A stretch of DNA of 53,235 nt from contig CALBLK010000060.1 of assembly GCA_937895845.1 (NCBI GenBank), positions 1-53,235 of the forward strand. The letters run 5' to 3'. Below are positions 1 to 7,319 of the stretch, in pieces; the first letter of the stretch is position 1, and every line of letters starts with the position of its first letter. The notes under the pieces were generated by a model. It was not told where the DNA came from. It did no database searches and worked only from the letters and a program-made list of their open reading frames with translations. The translations under genes and the position numbers were made by a program. Source of the DNA: an uncultured Prevotella sp. GTDB taxonomy: Bacteria; Bacteroidota; Bacteroidia; Bacteroidales; Bacteroidaceae.

Positions 1-130
1 AAGCTGCGCTCGGCAATCTGTGAGCAAGCTCCCATTGCGCTCGCTGGCATTACCTTTGCATAAGGTAAGCTGCGCTCGGCAATCTGTGAGCAAGCTCTCG
101 TTGCGCTCGCTGGCATTACCTTTGCATAAG
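1..130 (+). repeat. 66-bp tandem repeat, two copies, carrying promoter -7 boxes
   Basis: Two near-identical 66-bp units lie head to tail (1-66 and 67-130), differing at about two positions near the middle. Each ends with TACCTTTG (51-58 and 117-124), which matches the Bacteroidetes -7 promoter consensus TAnnTTTG. No good -33 box was found at the usual spacing. The second box lies 30 bp before the first gene, so the repeat probably supplies its promoter. A diverged third copy lies at 29791-29868, upstream of the kinase fusion. Promoter function is inference from the motif. Confidence 0.75.
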
Positions 131-154
131 TAACAAAAATAATAAACTTACGAG

Positions 155-940
155 ATGAAGATAGTCTTGATAGGTGCCGGCAGGCTGGCCTTTCATTTGG
201 CAAAGGCACTCAGAAATGCCGGTCATGACATTGTTCAGGTGTACAGCCGCACAATGGCCTCGGCCAGCCAGGTGGCTGAAATAGCCGGGGCCTCGCCCGC
301 AACAGACCTGCAGGCGGTGGTCGCTGACGCCGATGTCTATATCCTTGCCGTCACCGACTCCGCACTGGCCGAGGTGGTGCCCGTGGTTTGCAAGGGGCGC
401 GAGCAGAAAGTGTTTCTCCACACGGCGGGCAGCATGCCGCTTGAGGTGTTCAGGGGCATGGCCATGCACTATGGCGTGTTCTATCCCATGCAGACCTTCT
501 CCAAGGAGCGCGATGTGGACTTCAGCCAGATACCATGCTTTGTCGAGGGCAATGACGAACTGGCCGTCGCCACCGTAAGCCAGCTGGCTTTCAGCCTGAC
601 CGCCCGCGTCTACCGGCTCTCCTCTGACCGTCGCAAGTACCTGCACCTTGCCGCTGTGTTTGCCTGCAATTTCACCAACCACTGCTATGCCATCGCGGCC
701 GACCTGCTCGAGCAGCACGGCATACCGTTTGATGTCATGCTGCCCCTCATTGACGAGACTGCCAGGAAGGTGCACGAGCTGACGCCGCTGCAGGCGCAGA
801 CCGGGCCGGCCGTGCGCTACGATGAGAACGTGATACGCGCGCAGAGCCAGCTGCTGCGCGACAACCCCTTTGTCAAGGAGATTTACGACAGGATGAGCAT
901 GAACATTTACCGCAAGTCGCACGCCAATGATACCTTATGA
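155..940 (+). CDS. Rossmann-fold DUF2520 protein, F420/NADP oxidoreductase-like
   Basis: A 261-aa protein with an N-terminal dinucleotide-binding fold (GAGRLA at residues 7-12 after a beta strand) and a helical C-terminal DUF2520 domain from about residue 125. It resembles the family of predicted NAD(P)-dependent oxidoreductases related to pyrroline-carboxylate reductase and F420-NADP oxidoreductases. The substrate is unknown. The ATG at 155 follows the promoter-bearing tandem repeat. Its last 14 nt overlap the KdsC-like gene, so it is the first gene of a three-gene operon with kdsC and maf, an arrangement common in Bacteroidetes (recalled, not computed). Confidence 0.88.
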   Translation: MKIVLIGAGRLAFHLAKALRNAGHDIVQVYSRTMASASQVAEIAGASPATDLQAVVADADVYILAVTDSALAEVVPVVCKGREQKVFLHTAGSMPLEVFRGMAMHYGVFYPMQTFSKERDVDFSQIPCFVEGNDELAVATVSQLAFSLTARVYRLSSDRRKYLHLAAVFACNFTNHCYAIAADLLEQHGIPFDVMLPLIDETARKVHELTPLQAQTGPAVRYDENVIRAQSQLLRDNPFVKEIYDRMSMNIYRKSHANDTL

Positions 941-1445
941 CCTTTCACAGATCAGGCTCGTCATCTTCGATGTCGACGGGGTGCTCAGTGCCGAGACCAT
1001 CGTGCTTCACCCCTCGGGCGAGCCTATGCGCACGGTCAACATCAAGGACGGCTACGCCATCCAGCTGGCCGTCAAGCAGGGCTTGCGCGTGGCCATTATC
1101 ACCGGCGGCAGCACGGCGAGCGTGCGGCAGCGCTACGAAGGCTTGGGGGTCGCCGATGTGTACATGGGCTGCGCGGTGAAAATCCGCACCTACGAAGAGC
1201 TGCTTTACAAGTATGGGCTGTCCGACGCTGAGGTGATGTATATGGGTGACGACATCCCCGACTACGAGGTGATGCGGCGCGTGGGCTGCCCGGTGTGCCC
1301 GGCCGACGCCTGCGTGGAAATCCGGCGGCTCAGCTGCTATGTGAGCGCGCGCAGGGGCGGCTGCGGCTGCGGGCGCGACGTGATCGAGCAGGTGCTCAGG
1401 GCGCAGGGCAAGTGGCTCAGCGACGAGAAAGCCTTCGGGTGGTGA
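927..1445 (+). CDS. kdsC: KdsC-like HAD phosphatase (KDO 8-phosphate phosphatase family)
   Basis: A 172-aa HAD hydrolase without a cap domain, the usual size for the KdsC/YrbI family, which removes phosphate from KDO 8-phosphate in lipopolysaccharide core synthesis. The nucleophile motif is FDVDGVLS (Asp15, Asp17), followed by IITGGS around residue 59 and the acidic MGDDIPD around residue 107. The C-terminal Gly/Arg-rich tail before VIEQVL fits the active-site tail of the family. It overlaps the upstream gene by 14 nt and is followed by maf. Family assignment is strong; the exact substrate is inferred. Confidence 0.88.
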   Translation: MIPYDLSQIRLVIFDVDGVLSAETIVLHPSGEPMRTVNIKDGYAIQLAVKQGLRVAIITGGSTASVRQRYEGLGVADVYMGCAVKIRTYEELLYKYGLSDAEVMYMGDDIPDYEVMRRVGCPVCPADACVEIRRLSCYVSARRGGCGCGRDVIEQVLRAQGKWLSDEKAFGW

Positions 1446-1469
1446 TTCTTCAGGTTCTTATTGACAGTC

Positions 1470-2060
1470 ATGAAACAGCGTTATCATATTGTCCTGGCCA
1501 GCAACTCGCCGCGGCGGAAAGAGCTGCTGGCCGGACTGGGCGTCGCATTCTCGGTGAGGGTGCAGCCCGGCATTGACGAGAGTTATCCCGGCACCCTCGC
1601 GCCGCGCGAGGTGCCGGCATTCATTGCGGCCCGGAAGGCTGATGCCTACCGCTCTGCAATGGCGGCCGACGAACTGGTGGTCACGGCCGACACGGTGGTG
1701 GTGACCGGGAGGGAGATACTGGGAAAGCCTGCCGGCAGTGAGGATGCCTGCCGGATGCTGCGGCTGCTCAGCGGGGCGACCCACCAGGTGGTGACGGGGG
1801 TGTGCCTCACCACAACTGAGGAGCAGCGGCGCTTCTCCGTGACGACCGATGTCACGTTCAAGCGGCTCTCCGAGCAGGAAATCAACTACTATGTGTCCAC
1901 GTTCCGCCCGTTTGACAAGGCCGGGGCCTACGGCATACAGGAATGGATTGGCTATATCGGGGTCACTGGCTTGCGCGGCAGCTACTACAACGTGATGGGG
2001 CTGCCCGTCCAGCGCATCTATGAGGAGCTGGTCAGTATGGGCGCGTTGGAGCTTGAATAG
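1470..2060 (+). CDS. maf: Maf-like nucleotide pyrophosphatase
   Basis: A 196-aa member of the Maf/HAM1-like family, which hydrolyses non-canonical or modified nucleoside triphosphates. The signature ASNSPRRKELL lies near the N terminus, with the metal-site ADTVV and the later FDKAGAYGIQ motif also present. The ATG at 1470 (MKQRYHIVLASNS) is preferred to an in-frame TTG nine bases upstream because the family starts just before the IVLASNSPRR strand. It is the last gene of the operon. The defence island begins downstream, so maf marks one edge of the conserved chromosome. Confidence 0.92.
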   Translation: MKQRYHIVLASNSPRRKELLAGLGVAFSVRVQPGIDESYPGTLAPREVPAFIAARKADAYRSAMAADELVVTADTVVVTGREILGKPAGSEDACRMLRLLSGATHQVVTGVCLTTTEEQRRFSVTTDVTFKRLSEQEINYYVSTFRPFDKAGAYGIQEWIGYIGVTGLRGSYYNVMGLPVQRIYEELVSMGALELE

Positions 2061-2303
2061 CCCTTTCTCCGAGCGTCTCATGCCACTCTCTCTCCGGCCA
2101 TCATGCTGCTGTCAGTGCCTCGCCATGGCCGGCGATGGCCCCAGTGCTGCCGTTGCAAGCTGACTGGGGCAGACCGCTGCCTGTGACGAAACCTTGTGGC
2201 CGATTTAGGGTAAAGGCTGGAGTAACATGGCTGATTTGGGTTCGAAATGGCTCATATTGTATAAAAAGTGGTTTGAAAAGTTAAATTCGTGCATTATATG
2301 TTG
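2061..2303. other. Intergenic gap after maf
   Basis: No ORF of significance, no clear terminator and no RNA gene are visible here. Base composition falls from GC-rich to AT-rich towards 2250, marking the approach to the defence island. Confidence 0.5.
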
Positions 2304-2342
2304 CCAAATATTTGGAGTATTCAGATTTATTCCATACCTTTG
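2304..2342 (+). promoter_or_regulatory. Promoter with palindrome over its -33 box
   Basis: TTTG (2311-2314), 20 bases, then TACCTTTG (2335-2342) is a full match to the Bacteroidetes promoter pattern. The -33 box is embedded in the perfect 12-bp palindrome CCAAATATTTGG (2304-2315). The same palindrome sits at the same place in the ECF sigma factor promoter at 29675-29714. No protein gene follows; a hairpin terminator does. Confidence 0.7.
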
Positions 2343-2348
2343 CACTTG

Positions 2349-2423
2349 ACAACTAGTAATTTTAATCTATATTTATCATTTTCCTAAAAAAATAAGCCGT
2401 CCGTGAGGATAGCTTATTTTTTT
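2349..2423 (+). ncRNA. Candidate small RNA of about 75 nt
   Basis: The interval between the promoter at 2304-2342 and the terminator at 2386-2423 encodes no protein. Transcription from this promoter would give a short AU-rich RNA ending in the hairpin. The start is estimated as about 7 nt after the -7 box. It could instead be the remains of a leader whose gene was displaced by the island. No known RNA family was recognised. Confidence 0.4.
2386..2423. terminator. Hairpin terminator with A/T arms
   Basis: The inverted repeat AAAAAAATAAGC (2386-2397) and GCTTATTTTTTT (2412-2423) encloses a 14-nt loop. The A-run and T-run on opposite arms would let it act in both directions. Confidence 0.7.
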
Positions 2424-2549
2424 ATGTCCCTGTTTCGTGGTATGTCTCGTGGCGGTCTGCACATCTTTCGGCACTCCGGCCTGTTTTGGCCTCCCGAGGG
2501 GCACGGTTCGGAAAGCTGTCCGGGCTGTTTGGCCATTCAGACCGGACTG
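2424..2549. repeat. GC-rich repeat-like intergenic sequence
   Basis: Sequence after the terminator is GC-rich and full of short related words such as CTGTTTGGCC and inverted GGCC/CGG blocks. It continues in the same style into the direct repeat at 2550. Comparable sequence follows the terminator at 52736-52774. It reads open in several frames but does not look like protein. Confidence 0.4.
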
Positions 2550-2781
2550 TATGGCTGAGTGAACCCAGCCGCTTGGCGGGGCGAACCTAACCGTTTTGCC
2601 GTCAGAACGGCCAAACGGCCGTGTGCATGGCCGTGCCAGGCAAATTCCCCATGGCCGAGCGTTCGACTGCAAAAAGCCTGCGGTCTATGCCGCTGTCTAT
2701 CTGTAATGTAGTCTATATAATGTTAAATCTTTCTAAGCGGATGGTTGGATTGAACGTAACCTTAAGCAGCCCGTGTACAAG

Positions 2782-2839
2782 AGCGGCATTGGCGTGAATA
2801 ATGCGGAGGGGTGTAATCCTCGGGCAATGCCGAGGTTTT
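2782..2839. other. Structured element with two competing stems
   Basis: CGGCATTG (2784-2791) is fully complementary to CAATGCCG (2825-2832). The shorter hairpin CCTCGG (2818-2823)/CCGAGG (2830-2835), followed by TTTT, uses part of the same bases. The two folds exclude each other. The element is repeated in copy 2 of the direct repeat. Function is unknown; a terminator, RNA switch or recombination site are all possible. Confidence 0.35.
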
Positions 2840-2928
2840 CGCTAAGGACTTATCCCAAACAAGGAGGGAGACAGCCAACTTTTCCCTTGTGATGCTACGA
2901 CTTTCTTATCCCGAACAGGGGTGGATGA

Positions 2929-3558
2929 TTATACTCCGTTATAGTTGTCCCATCTCCATTTCAAGAACTCACGGTTGATTTGGTCTGGGATAAATATTTT
3001 TGGCGGAATGGTTGCACCATAAGACCATCTTGCTTTGTCTGACAAAAACACACCGCCATCAACGGATATGCGCAAGTGTCCTGCATCGAACAAGTAATGA
3101 ATGTCCATTCTCATAGCAAATCCGTTAGCTATGGTATCTTCGCCATGATACTTGAAAGGCACGATATGCGCAGCCTCCAAGACTTCAGACATTTCTACAT
3201 TAGTGACAATGCATCGTCCATAGGCAGCAAGAACTTCTCTTCTGAAACGAGCTTGGTTAGGTCTGAATTGTCCTTTTACAAGTTTCCGCTCGGTATCAGA
3301 CACGACTTCATTTGATACGGTAGTCTGTGTGGATAGGATTTCTTGAATTTCCGTGTCAATCTCAAAGTTATACAAATAATGTTCGTACATTCTTGTACTG
3401 ACACCATCTTGCTTCTTTAGATAGCCGTAATATGACAAAAACAGCAAGTATTCACGTGCAATGCGCTCATCGTTAGCAGCAGGAATGCAATCCCCCCAAC
3501 CTTTTAAATCCAATTCGCCATTTCTATATGCCCTTATGTACTCAACATAGCTTTCCAC
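2929..3558 (-). pseudogene. HNH endonuclease, 5'-truncated second copy
   Basis: The reading frame encodes the C-terminal 209 residues of the HNH nuclease whose longer copy lies at 7699-8941. The HNH domain is intact: a Cys-containing strand, the AAHIVPF His, an Asn in ANGFAM and DIHYLFDAG. The frame opens at a GTG (3556-3558) within what is an internal Val codon in the full gene. The N-terminal 200 residues are missing and a different gene fragment abuts at 3571. This copy has C6 at 3492-3497 and so keeps the frame that copy 2 loses. It may be a remnant, or a donor for gene conversion. Confidence 0.75.
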
Positions 3559-3845
3559 TTTTCTGTCAGGTCGTATTTCTGTTCATCTGTTAATGAGCTG
3601 TAGTCGTGACTTACATAGTCAAAACCGTTACTTGGCAGTTTTGTAGATTTGCTTATCACAAGACAATTCAGCGTCGGCAGATCCTTAAACTCTGGTCGTG
3701 CTTTCTTCAATGCCTTAAATACATCATCAATCAACCCCAACACTTTGCCTATTTGGTCAGTGTGATGTCCAACCTCCTTTGACAACTCGCCATAGGTGTG
3801 CGGTGCTTTACTTACCGTAGCCCAATAAATGAGAACAGGTATCAT
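3534..3845 (-). pseudogene. N-terminal fragment of an unidentified gene, cut by the repeat junction
   Basis: 103 residues starting MIPVLIYWAT, with a TYGELSKEVG segment that looks like a winged-helix or small DNA-binding module and a TLNCLVISKSTKLPS strand. The frame enters the direct repeat at 3571 and stops 12 codons later in a frame different from the HNH gene. The last residues are therefore not its own, and the native C terminus has been lost. A minus-strand -7 box lies upstream at 3976-3983. It resembles N-terminal regions of some restriction-associated proteins, but I cannot name the family with confidence. Confidence 0.55.
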
Positions 3846-3975
3846 CTTTCATGCCCACATTGCATTTTTGCTTGATGGGTTGTGAAGTATGGAAATGTAT
3901 TCGGGTTCTTTCATAGATAATTCGGCTTTTGATTTGGCAAAGATATGCATAAATTGTGAGATAACCATACATAGT

Positions 3976-4029
3976 CAAAGTTAAAAAGTTACATGAAGGC
4001 AATAAAATGATAATTAATCATTAACTTTG
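3976..4029. promoter_or_regulatory. Divergent promoter boxes between the truncated gene and the HTH regulator
   Basis: CAAAGTTA (3976-3983) is TAACTTTG on the minus strand. TAACTTTG (4022-4029) lies on the plus strand 18 bp before the regulator's ATG. The two boxes face away from each other, and the regulator next to them could bind between them. The -33 boxes are weak. Confidence 0.5.
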
Positions 4030-4047
4030 TGGCATAAAATAGGAACA

Positions 4048-4251
4048 ATGGAAGACGTAAATCGCTTAAAATTGGTACTTGTCGAGAAAAAGAAGACAAG
4101 CAAATGGTTGGCTGAAGAGTTGAAAGTAAATCCTTCAACAGTATCAAAGTGGTGTACAAACACGTCACAGCCACCATTGGAAACACTCATACAAATAGCA
4201 CAGCTATTGAATGTGGAAGTAACAGAACTAATAAGAATGCCCCAGAAATAA
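4048..4251 (+). CDS. XRE-family HTH regulator, C-protein-like
   Basis: A 67-aa single-domain helix-turn-helix protein: KWLAEELKVNPSTVSKWCTN is the HTH, followed by LIQIAQLLNVEVTELI, typical of Cro/C1 repressors and of controller (C) proteins of restriction-modification systems. It precedes the methyltransferase by 10 nt and has its own promoter box at 4022-4029. The ATG at 4048 is preferred because the upstream in-frame TTG overlaps that promoter. Control of RM expression is inferred from position and size. Confidence 0.82.
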   Translation: MEDVNRLKLVLVEKKKTSKWLAEELKVNPSTVSKWCTNTSQPPLETLIQIAQLLNVEVTELIRMPQK

Positions 4252-4261
4252 ACCCATTGTA

Positions 4262-5620
4262 ATGACAGCAATAAAATCAAAGAAAGATTTCTCCTTATTT
4301 GACTTTTGCAAGAAAAAGGCAGATAAGGTTCAGATATATGGTGAGGAGACGCTTGACGAAGAAGGAAATGTAATACCTTTCGTGGATCAAGCAGCCTTAA
4401 TCACTCACTATTTACAGATACGAAAAACAGATATAAATATGCCTTATGAGCAACAGGCAAAAGGCATATTAAACTTGTGGTATGAGTTTATTAAGGGAGA
4501 AAAACAACGCAAGCCGAACGATTTTGAAGGAGTTTCAGAGTCGCCAATCGGTTATCAAACATATCTTTTCCCAGACTTGTTTGAAGCACCGTTTCAAGCT
4601 CCGACGAATCCAGAGTTTACGTTTATAGACTTATTTGCTGGTATAGGCGGTTTCAGAATGGCGTTTCAAAATCTAGGAGGAGAATGTGTATTCTCGTCAG
4701 AATGGGACGAACAGGCCAAGAAAACCTATTATGCGAATTACGGTGACGTACCGTTTGGAGATATAACAAAGGAAAGCACAAAGAATAAAATTCCTAAAGG
4801 CTTTGACATCCTTTGCGCTGGATTCCCATGCCAGGCCTTCTCTCTCGCAGGAAAGAGATTGGGCTTTGAGGAAACGCGCGGTACATTATTCTTTGAAGTT
4901 GCGGAGATATTGCGCCGTTATCAACCGAAAGCCTTTTTCCTCGAAAACGTGAAGGGGCTTGTAATCCATGATAAAGGAAGAACATTCAAGACAATTCTTA
5001 ATACATTGGATGAAGTCGGGTATGTAGTGCCAGACCCACAGATTGTCAATGCAATGTTCTTTGGTGTGCCGCAGCATCGCGAGAGAATTTACATTGTTGG
5101 TTTCAGAAAGGATTTGGGAATAAAGAAAGAAGATTTCACTTACCCAGAGCAAAAAGAAGTAACAAAGAAGTGGATTGATGTTCGTGAGGAAAGCCCTGTT
5201 CCAGCAAAGTATTACCTTTCCACAACATATATAGAAACACTGAAACGTCACAAAGCACGCCATGAGGCAAAGGGACATGGCTTTGGATATGACATTATTC
5301 CTGATGACGGCATAGCACATGCTATTGTAGTAGGTGGCATGGGACGAGAATGTAACCTTGTCATTGACTTCCGTCAAACGGATCTTACGCCAACCACAAG
5401 AATCAAAGGTGAAGTAAACCACCAAGGCTGGCGCAAGATGACACCTCGCGAGTGGGCGCGTTTGCAGGGTTATCCAGACAATTTCAAAATTGTTGTGGCT
5501 GACGCTTCGGCATATAAACAGTTCGGTAATAGTGTGGCGGTGCCGGCAATACAGGCAACAGCAAAGCAATTGCTTAAAACGTTGGACAATAAAAAGGTTC
5601 TGAATATATGGGAGCATTAA
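4262..5620 (+). CDS. DNA cytosine-5 methyltransferase, M.HpaII-like
   Basis: A 452-aa m5C methyltransferase. An N-terminal extension of about 115 residues precedes motif I FIDLFAGIGGF. Next come the catalytic GFPCQ, the ENVKG motif VI, PQHRERIYIVG (motif VIII) and the C-terminal QFGNSVAVP (motif X). The catalytic core and the target-recognition region (KYYLSTTYIETL and following) closely resemble M.HpaII as I remember it, which methylates CCGG. The next-but-one gene is a HpaII-family endonuclease, which supports the same specificity. It overlaps the next ORF by 13 nt. The base composition is much more AT-rich than the flanking core genes, consistent with transfer. Confidence 0.93.
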   Translation: MTAIKSKKDFSLFDFCKKKADKVQIYGEETLDEEGNVIPFVDQAALITHYLQIRKTDINMPYEQQAKGILNLWYEFIKGEKQRKPNDFEGVSESPIGYQTYLFPDLFEAPFQAPTNPEFTFIDLFAGIGGFRMAFQNLGGECVFSSEWDEQAKKTYYANYGDVPFGDITKESTKNKIPKGFDILCAGFPCQAFSLAGKRLGFEETRGTLFFEVAEILRRYQPKAFFLENVKGLVIHDKGRTFKTILNTLDEVGYVVPDPQIVNAMFFGVPQHRERIYIVGFRKDLGIKKEDFTYPEQKEVTKKWIDVREESPVPAKYYLSTTYIETLKRHKARHEAKGHGFGYDIIPDDGIAHAIVVGGMGRECNLVIDFRQTDLTPTTRIKGEVNHQGWRKMTPREWARLQGYPDNFKIVVADASAYKQFGNSVAVPAIQATAKQLLKTLDNKKVLNIWEH

Positions 5621-6207
5621 AAGATTGCAAAATCATTAAGAAACAAACAAAAACTGCTATTGTTTTTGAAGGCCTGTTTGAAGGAAAGACGTTTCTTGGT
5701 GTTGACTATGAATCACCATGTGACTATATAAAGAAGTATTGGGATGCATACAAAGAAATCTACCCCAATGGTGGAGCGAGTTTGAATGGCAACATTTTCG
5801 AGTGCATCATATACACGCTGTTGTACCGAGAAAACATAAAGCCATTCTATACCCAAGCAAGGGTGACTTATGTACCCAACATTGTATATGATGCCATCTT
5901 ATACAATCAGTCGCAACCTGTAAGCCTATCGCTTAAAACGAGCCTTAGAGAACGGTATAAACAGGCTGACTTGGAAGCGGTGGCCTTGAAATATGTGCAT
6001 AGACGTTCAAAATGCCATCTGTTGACAATATCACCAGAAGAGGCAGCTGTGGCAAACGAAAAAATAGCCAAAGGTGAGATAATCGGATTAGATTCAGTTA
6101 TAGATTGTACAACATCACAAATTGACAAATTAATAGCAGACTTGAAAAATTTAACTTTTGAAGAAGCTGAAAGTAAGCCTGCAGTAACTGGTAACATTGT
6201 AAAATAA
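5608..6207 (+). CDS. Unassigned RM-associated protein, possible PD-(D/E)XK nuclease
   Basis: 199 residues, translationally coupled to the methyltransferase (ATG inside its last codons) and 6 bp before the HpaII-family endonuclease. A possible nuclease core is visible: Glu in LNGNIFECII, Asp in NIVYDAILY, then LSLKTSLRERY with a Lys two residues after the strand, in the order E-D-xxK. The segment LRERYKQADLEAVALKYVHRR is highly charged. It shows no Vsr motifs. It may be a second nuclease, a specificity or accessory subunit, or an extra component of the HpaII-like system. Function is inferred only from context and this weak motif. Confidence 0.6.
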   Translation: MGALKDCKIIKKQTKTAIVFEGLFEGKTFLGVDYESPCDYIKKYWDAYKEIYPNGGASLNGNIFECIIYTLLYRENIKPFYTQARVTYVPNIVYDAILYNQSQPVSLSLKTSLRERYKQADLEAVALKYVHRRSKCHLLTISPEEAAVANEKIAKGEIIGLDSVIDCTTSQIDKLIADLKNLTFEEAESKPAVTGNIVK

Positions 6208-6213
6208 AGGAAT

Positions 6214-7293
6214 ATGGCATTAACTGGAAATAAAGGAGAATGGAGTGAGATTTACACTCTTTTCAAATTGTTAGGCGACGGCAAGGTCCATGCTGGCGAT
6301 GCCGACATGAATAAGTTGGAATTGTATTACCCAATTCTGAACATCATTAGGGAAGAGAGTAAACGATACGAGTATAAGCCAAATACAGAGCAAAATATCG
6401 TTGTGATTGATGAAGACGGCAATGAGTATGCTCGAATTTCCATGGATAAGTTTGTTGAGGAGTCAGCGAAGTTGTTGACTGAAATTAAAGCTGCAAAAGC
6501 CAGTGCTTTTGAGATTCCTGAAGCAGAGCAATTCATGGGCGAGATAGGTTGTTCCAAGTTGAAGGCACCATCTACGGACAAGGCAGACATCCATATCGTT
6601 ATTCATGATCTACGAACGAACATGACCCCATTGTTGGGATTCAGCATTAAGTCACAACTTGGCAGTGCTTCTACGCTACTCAATGCTGGTGCAACTACCA
6701 ATATCACATATAAGGTGGTTGGAACGGCACTGAGTGATGAAGACATTGACGCAATAAATGAAGTCAAAAGTCATTTGGAACGCTTGGCTACTTTGTTTGA
6801 AAAGGGATGCTCATTGGAGTATAGCGATATAGACAACCCAGTTTTCAGAAACAACCTCCAGTTCTTGGACATCTGTATGCCACAATTTATAGCAGACTGT
6901 CTGTTGGTGGATAGCAAAGGCTCCAATTCTTCAATAGATTATTGTGTGGCAGAAGTTGCAAAGAAGAATCCATTTGATTATAAAGGCAAAAACGTAGAGG
7001 ATTTCTATGCCCACAAGATGAAGGTTTTGCTTCTTAGCGCAGCTCTTGGCATGGTGCCAGGCAAGGAATGGACTGGACGGTATGATGCCAATGGTGGTTA
7101 TCTCGTTGTCCGTAAGGACGGAGAAATTGTCTGCTATCATTTCTACAATCAGAACGATGTTGAAGACTATCTGTATAAGAATACCCGATTTGAAAGAGCA
7201 AGCAGGACACGCTATGGATTCGGTGAACTCTATCGTGGGGAAGATGGTAGTGTTTACATGAAGCTGAACTTGCAGATAAGATTCAAGAAGTGA
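6214..7293 (+). CDS. HpaII-family type II restriction endonuclease
   Basis: A 359-aa protein, the same length as R.HpaII (about 358 aa), opening with GNKGEWSEIYTLFKLLGDG, which is characteristic of the family. A candidate catalytic segment is the acidic TDKADIHIVI followed by LLGFSIKSQLG, an Asp...xxK arrangement. HpaII cuts CCGG between the cytosines and is blocked by inner-cytosine methylation, matching the upstream methyltransferase. It is last in the cassette, 26 bp before copy 2 of the direct repeat. It looks intact, and its base use is AT-rich like the rest of the island. Confidence 0.88.
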   Translation: MALTGNKGEWSEIYTLFKLLGDGKVHAGDADMNKLELYYPILNIIREESKRYEYKPNTEQNIVVIDEDGNEYARISMDKFVEESAKLLTEIKAAKASAFEIPEAEQFMGEIGCSKLKAPSTDKADIHIVIHDLRTNMTPLLGFSIKSQLGSASTLLNAGATTNITYKVVGTALSDEDIDAINEVKSHLERLATLFEKGCSLEYSDIDNPVFRNNLQFLDICMPQFIADCLLVDSKGSNSSIDYCVAEVAKKNPFDYKGKNVEDFYAHKMKVLLLSAALGMVPGKEWTGRYDANGGYLVVRKDGEIVCYHFYNQNDVEDYLYKNTRFERASRTRYGFGELYRGEDGSVYMKLNLQIRFKK

Positions 7294-7319
7294 TATTGTT
7301 GCAATTTTAGTGTACCCAT

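Larger units (their letters stand above)
2550..3571. repeat. 1.02-kb direct repeat, copy 1
   Basis: This segment recurs in the same orientation at 7320-8342. The copies are identical over most of their length. Two substitutions lie near 2579-2600, and several differences cluster in the last 100 bp: an A/G near 3478, C6 versus C7, T/G near 3524, T/C near 3566. It holds about 380 bp of non-coding DNA plus the 3' half of an HNH nuclease gene (minus strand). The copies bracket the HpaII-like RM genes, so homologous recombination between them would delete about 4.77 kb. Confidence 0.95.

Noticed and set aside
1..130. Possible CRISPR array
   Set aside because: The two units are contiguous with no unique spacers and no cas genes are present; it is a simple tandem repeat.
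2376..2672. Minus-strand ORF of 98 codons, with a related one at 7254-7442
   Set aside because: They fall in GC-rich repeat sequence, share a peptide only because the DNA is duplicated, cross a terminator hairpin and show no protein family character.
3808..4002. Minus-strand 64-codon ORF upstream of the truncated gene
   Set aside because: It overlaps the start of the 103-codon fragment in another frame, spans the minus-strand promoter box and has no recognisable features.
5608..6207. Vsr mismatch endonuclease as the gene between M and R
   Set aside because: Vsr proteins are about 140 aa with a recognisable zinc site and FWH-type motifs, which are absent here.
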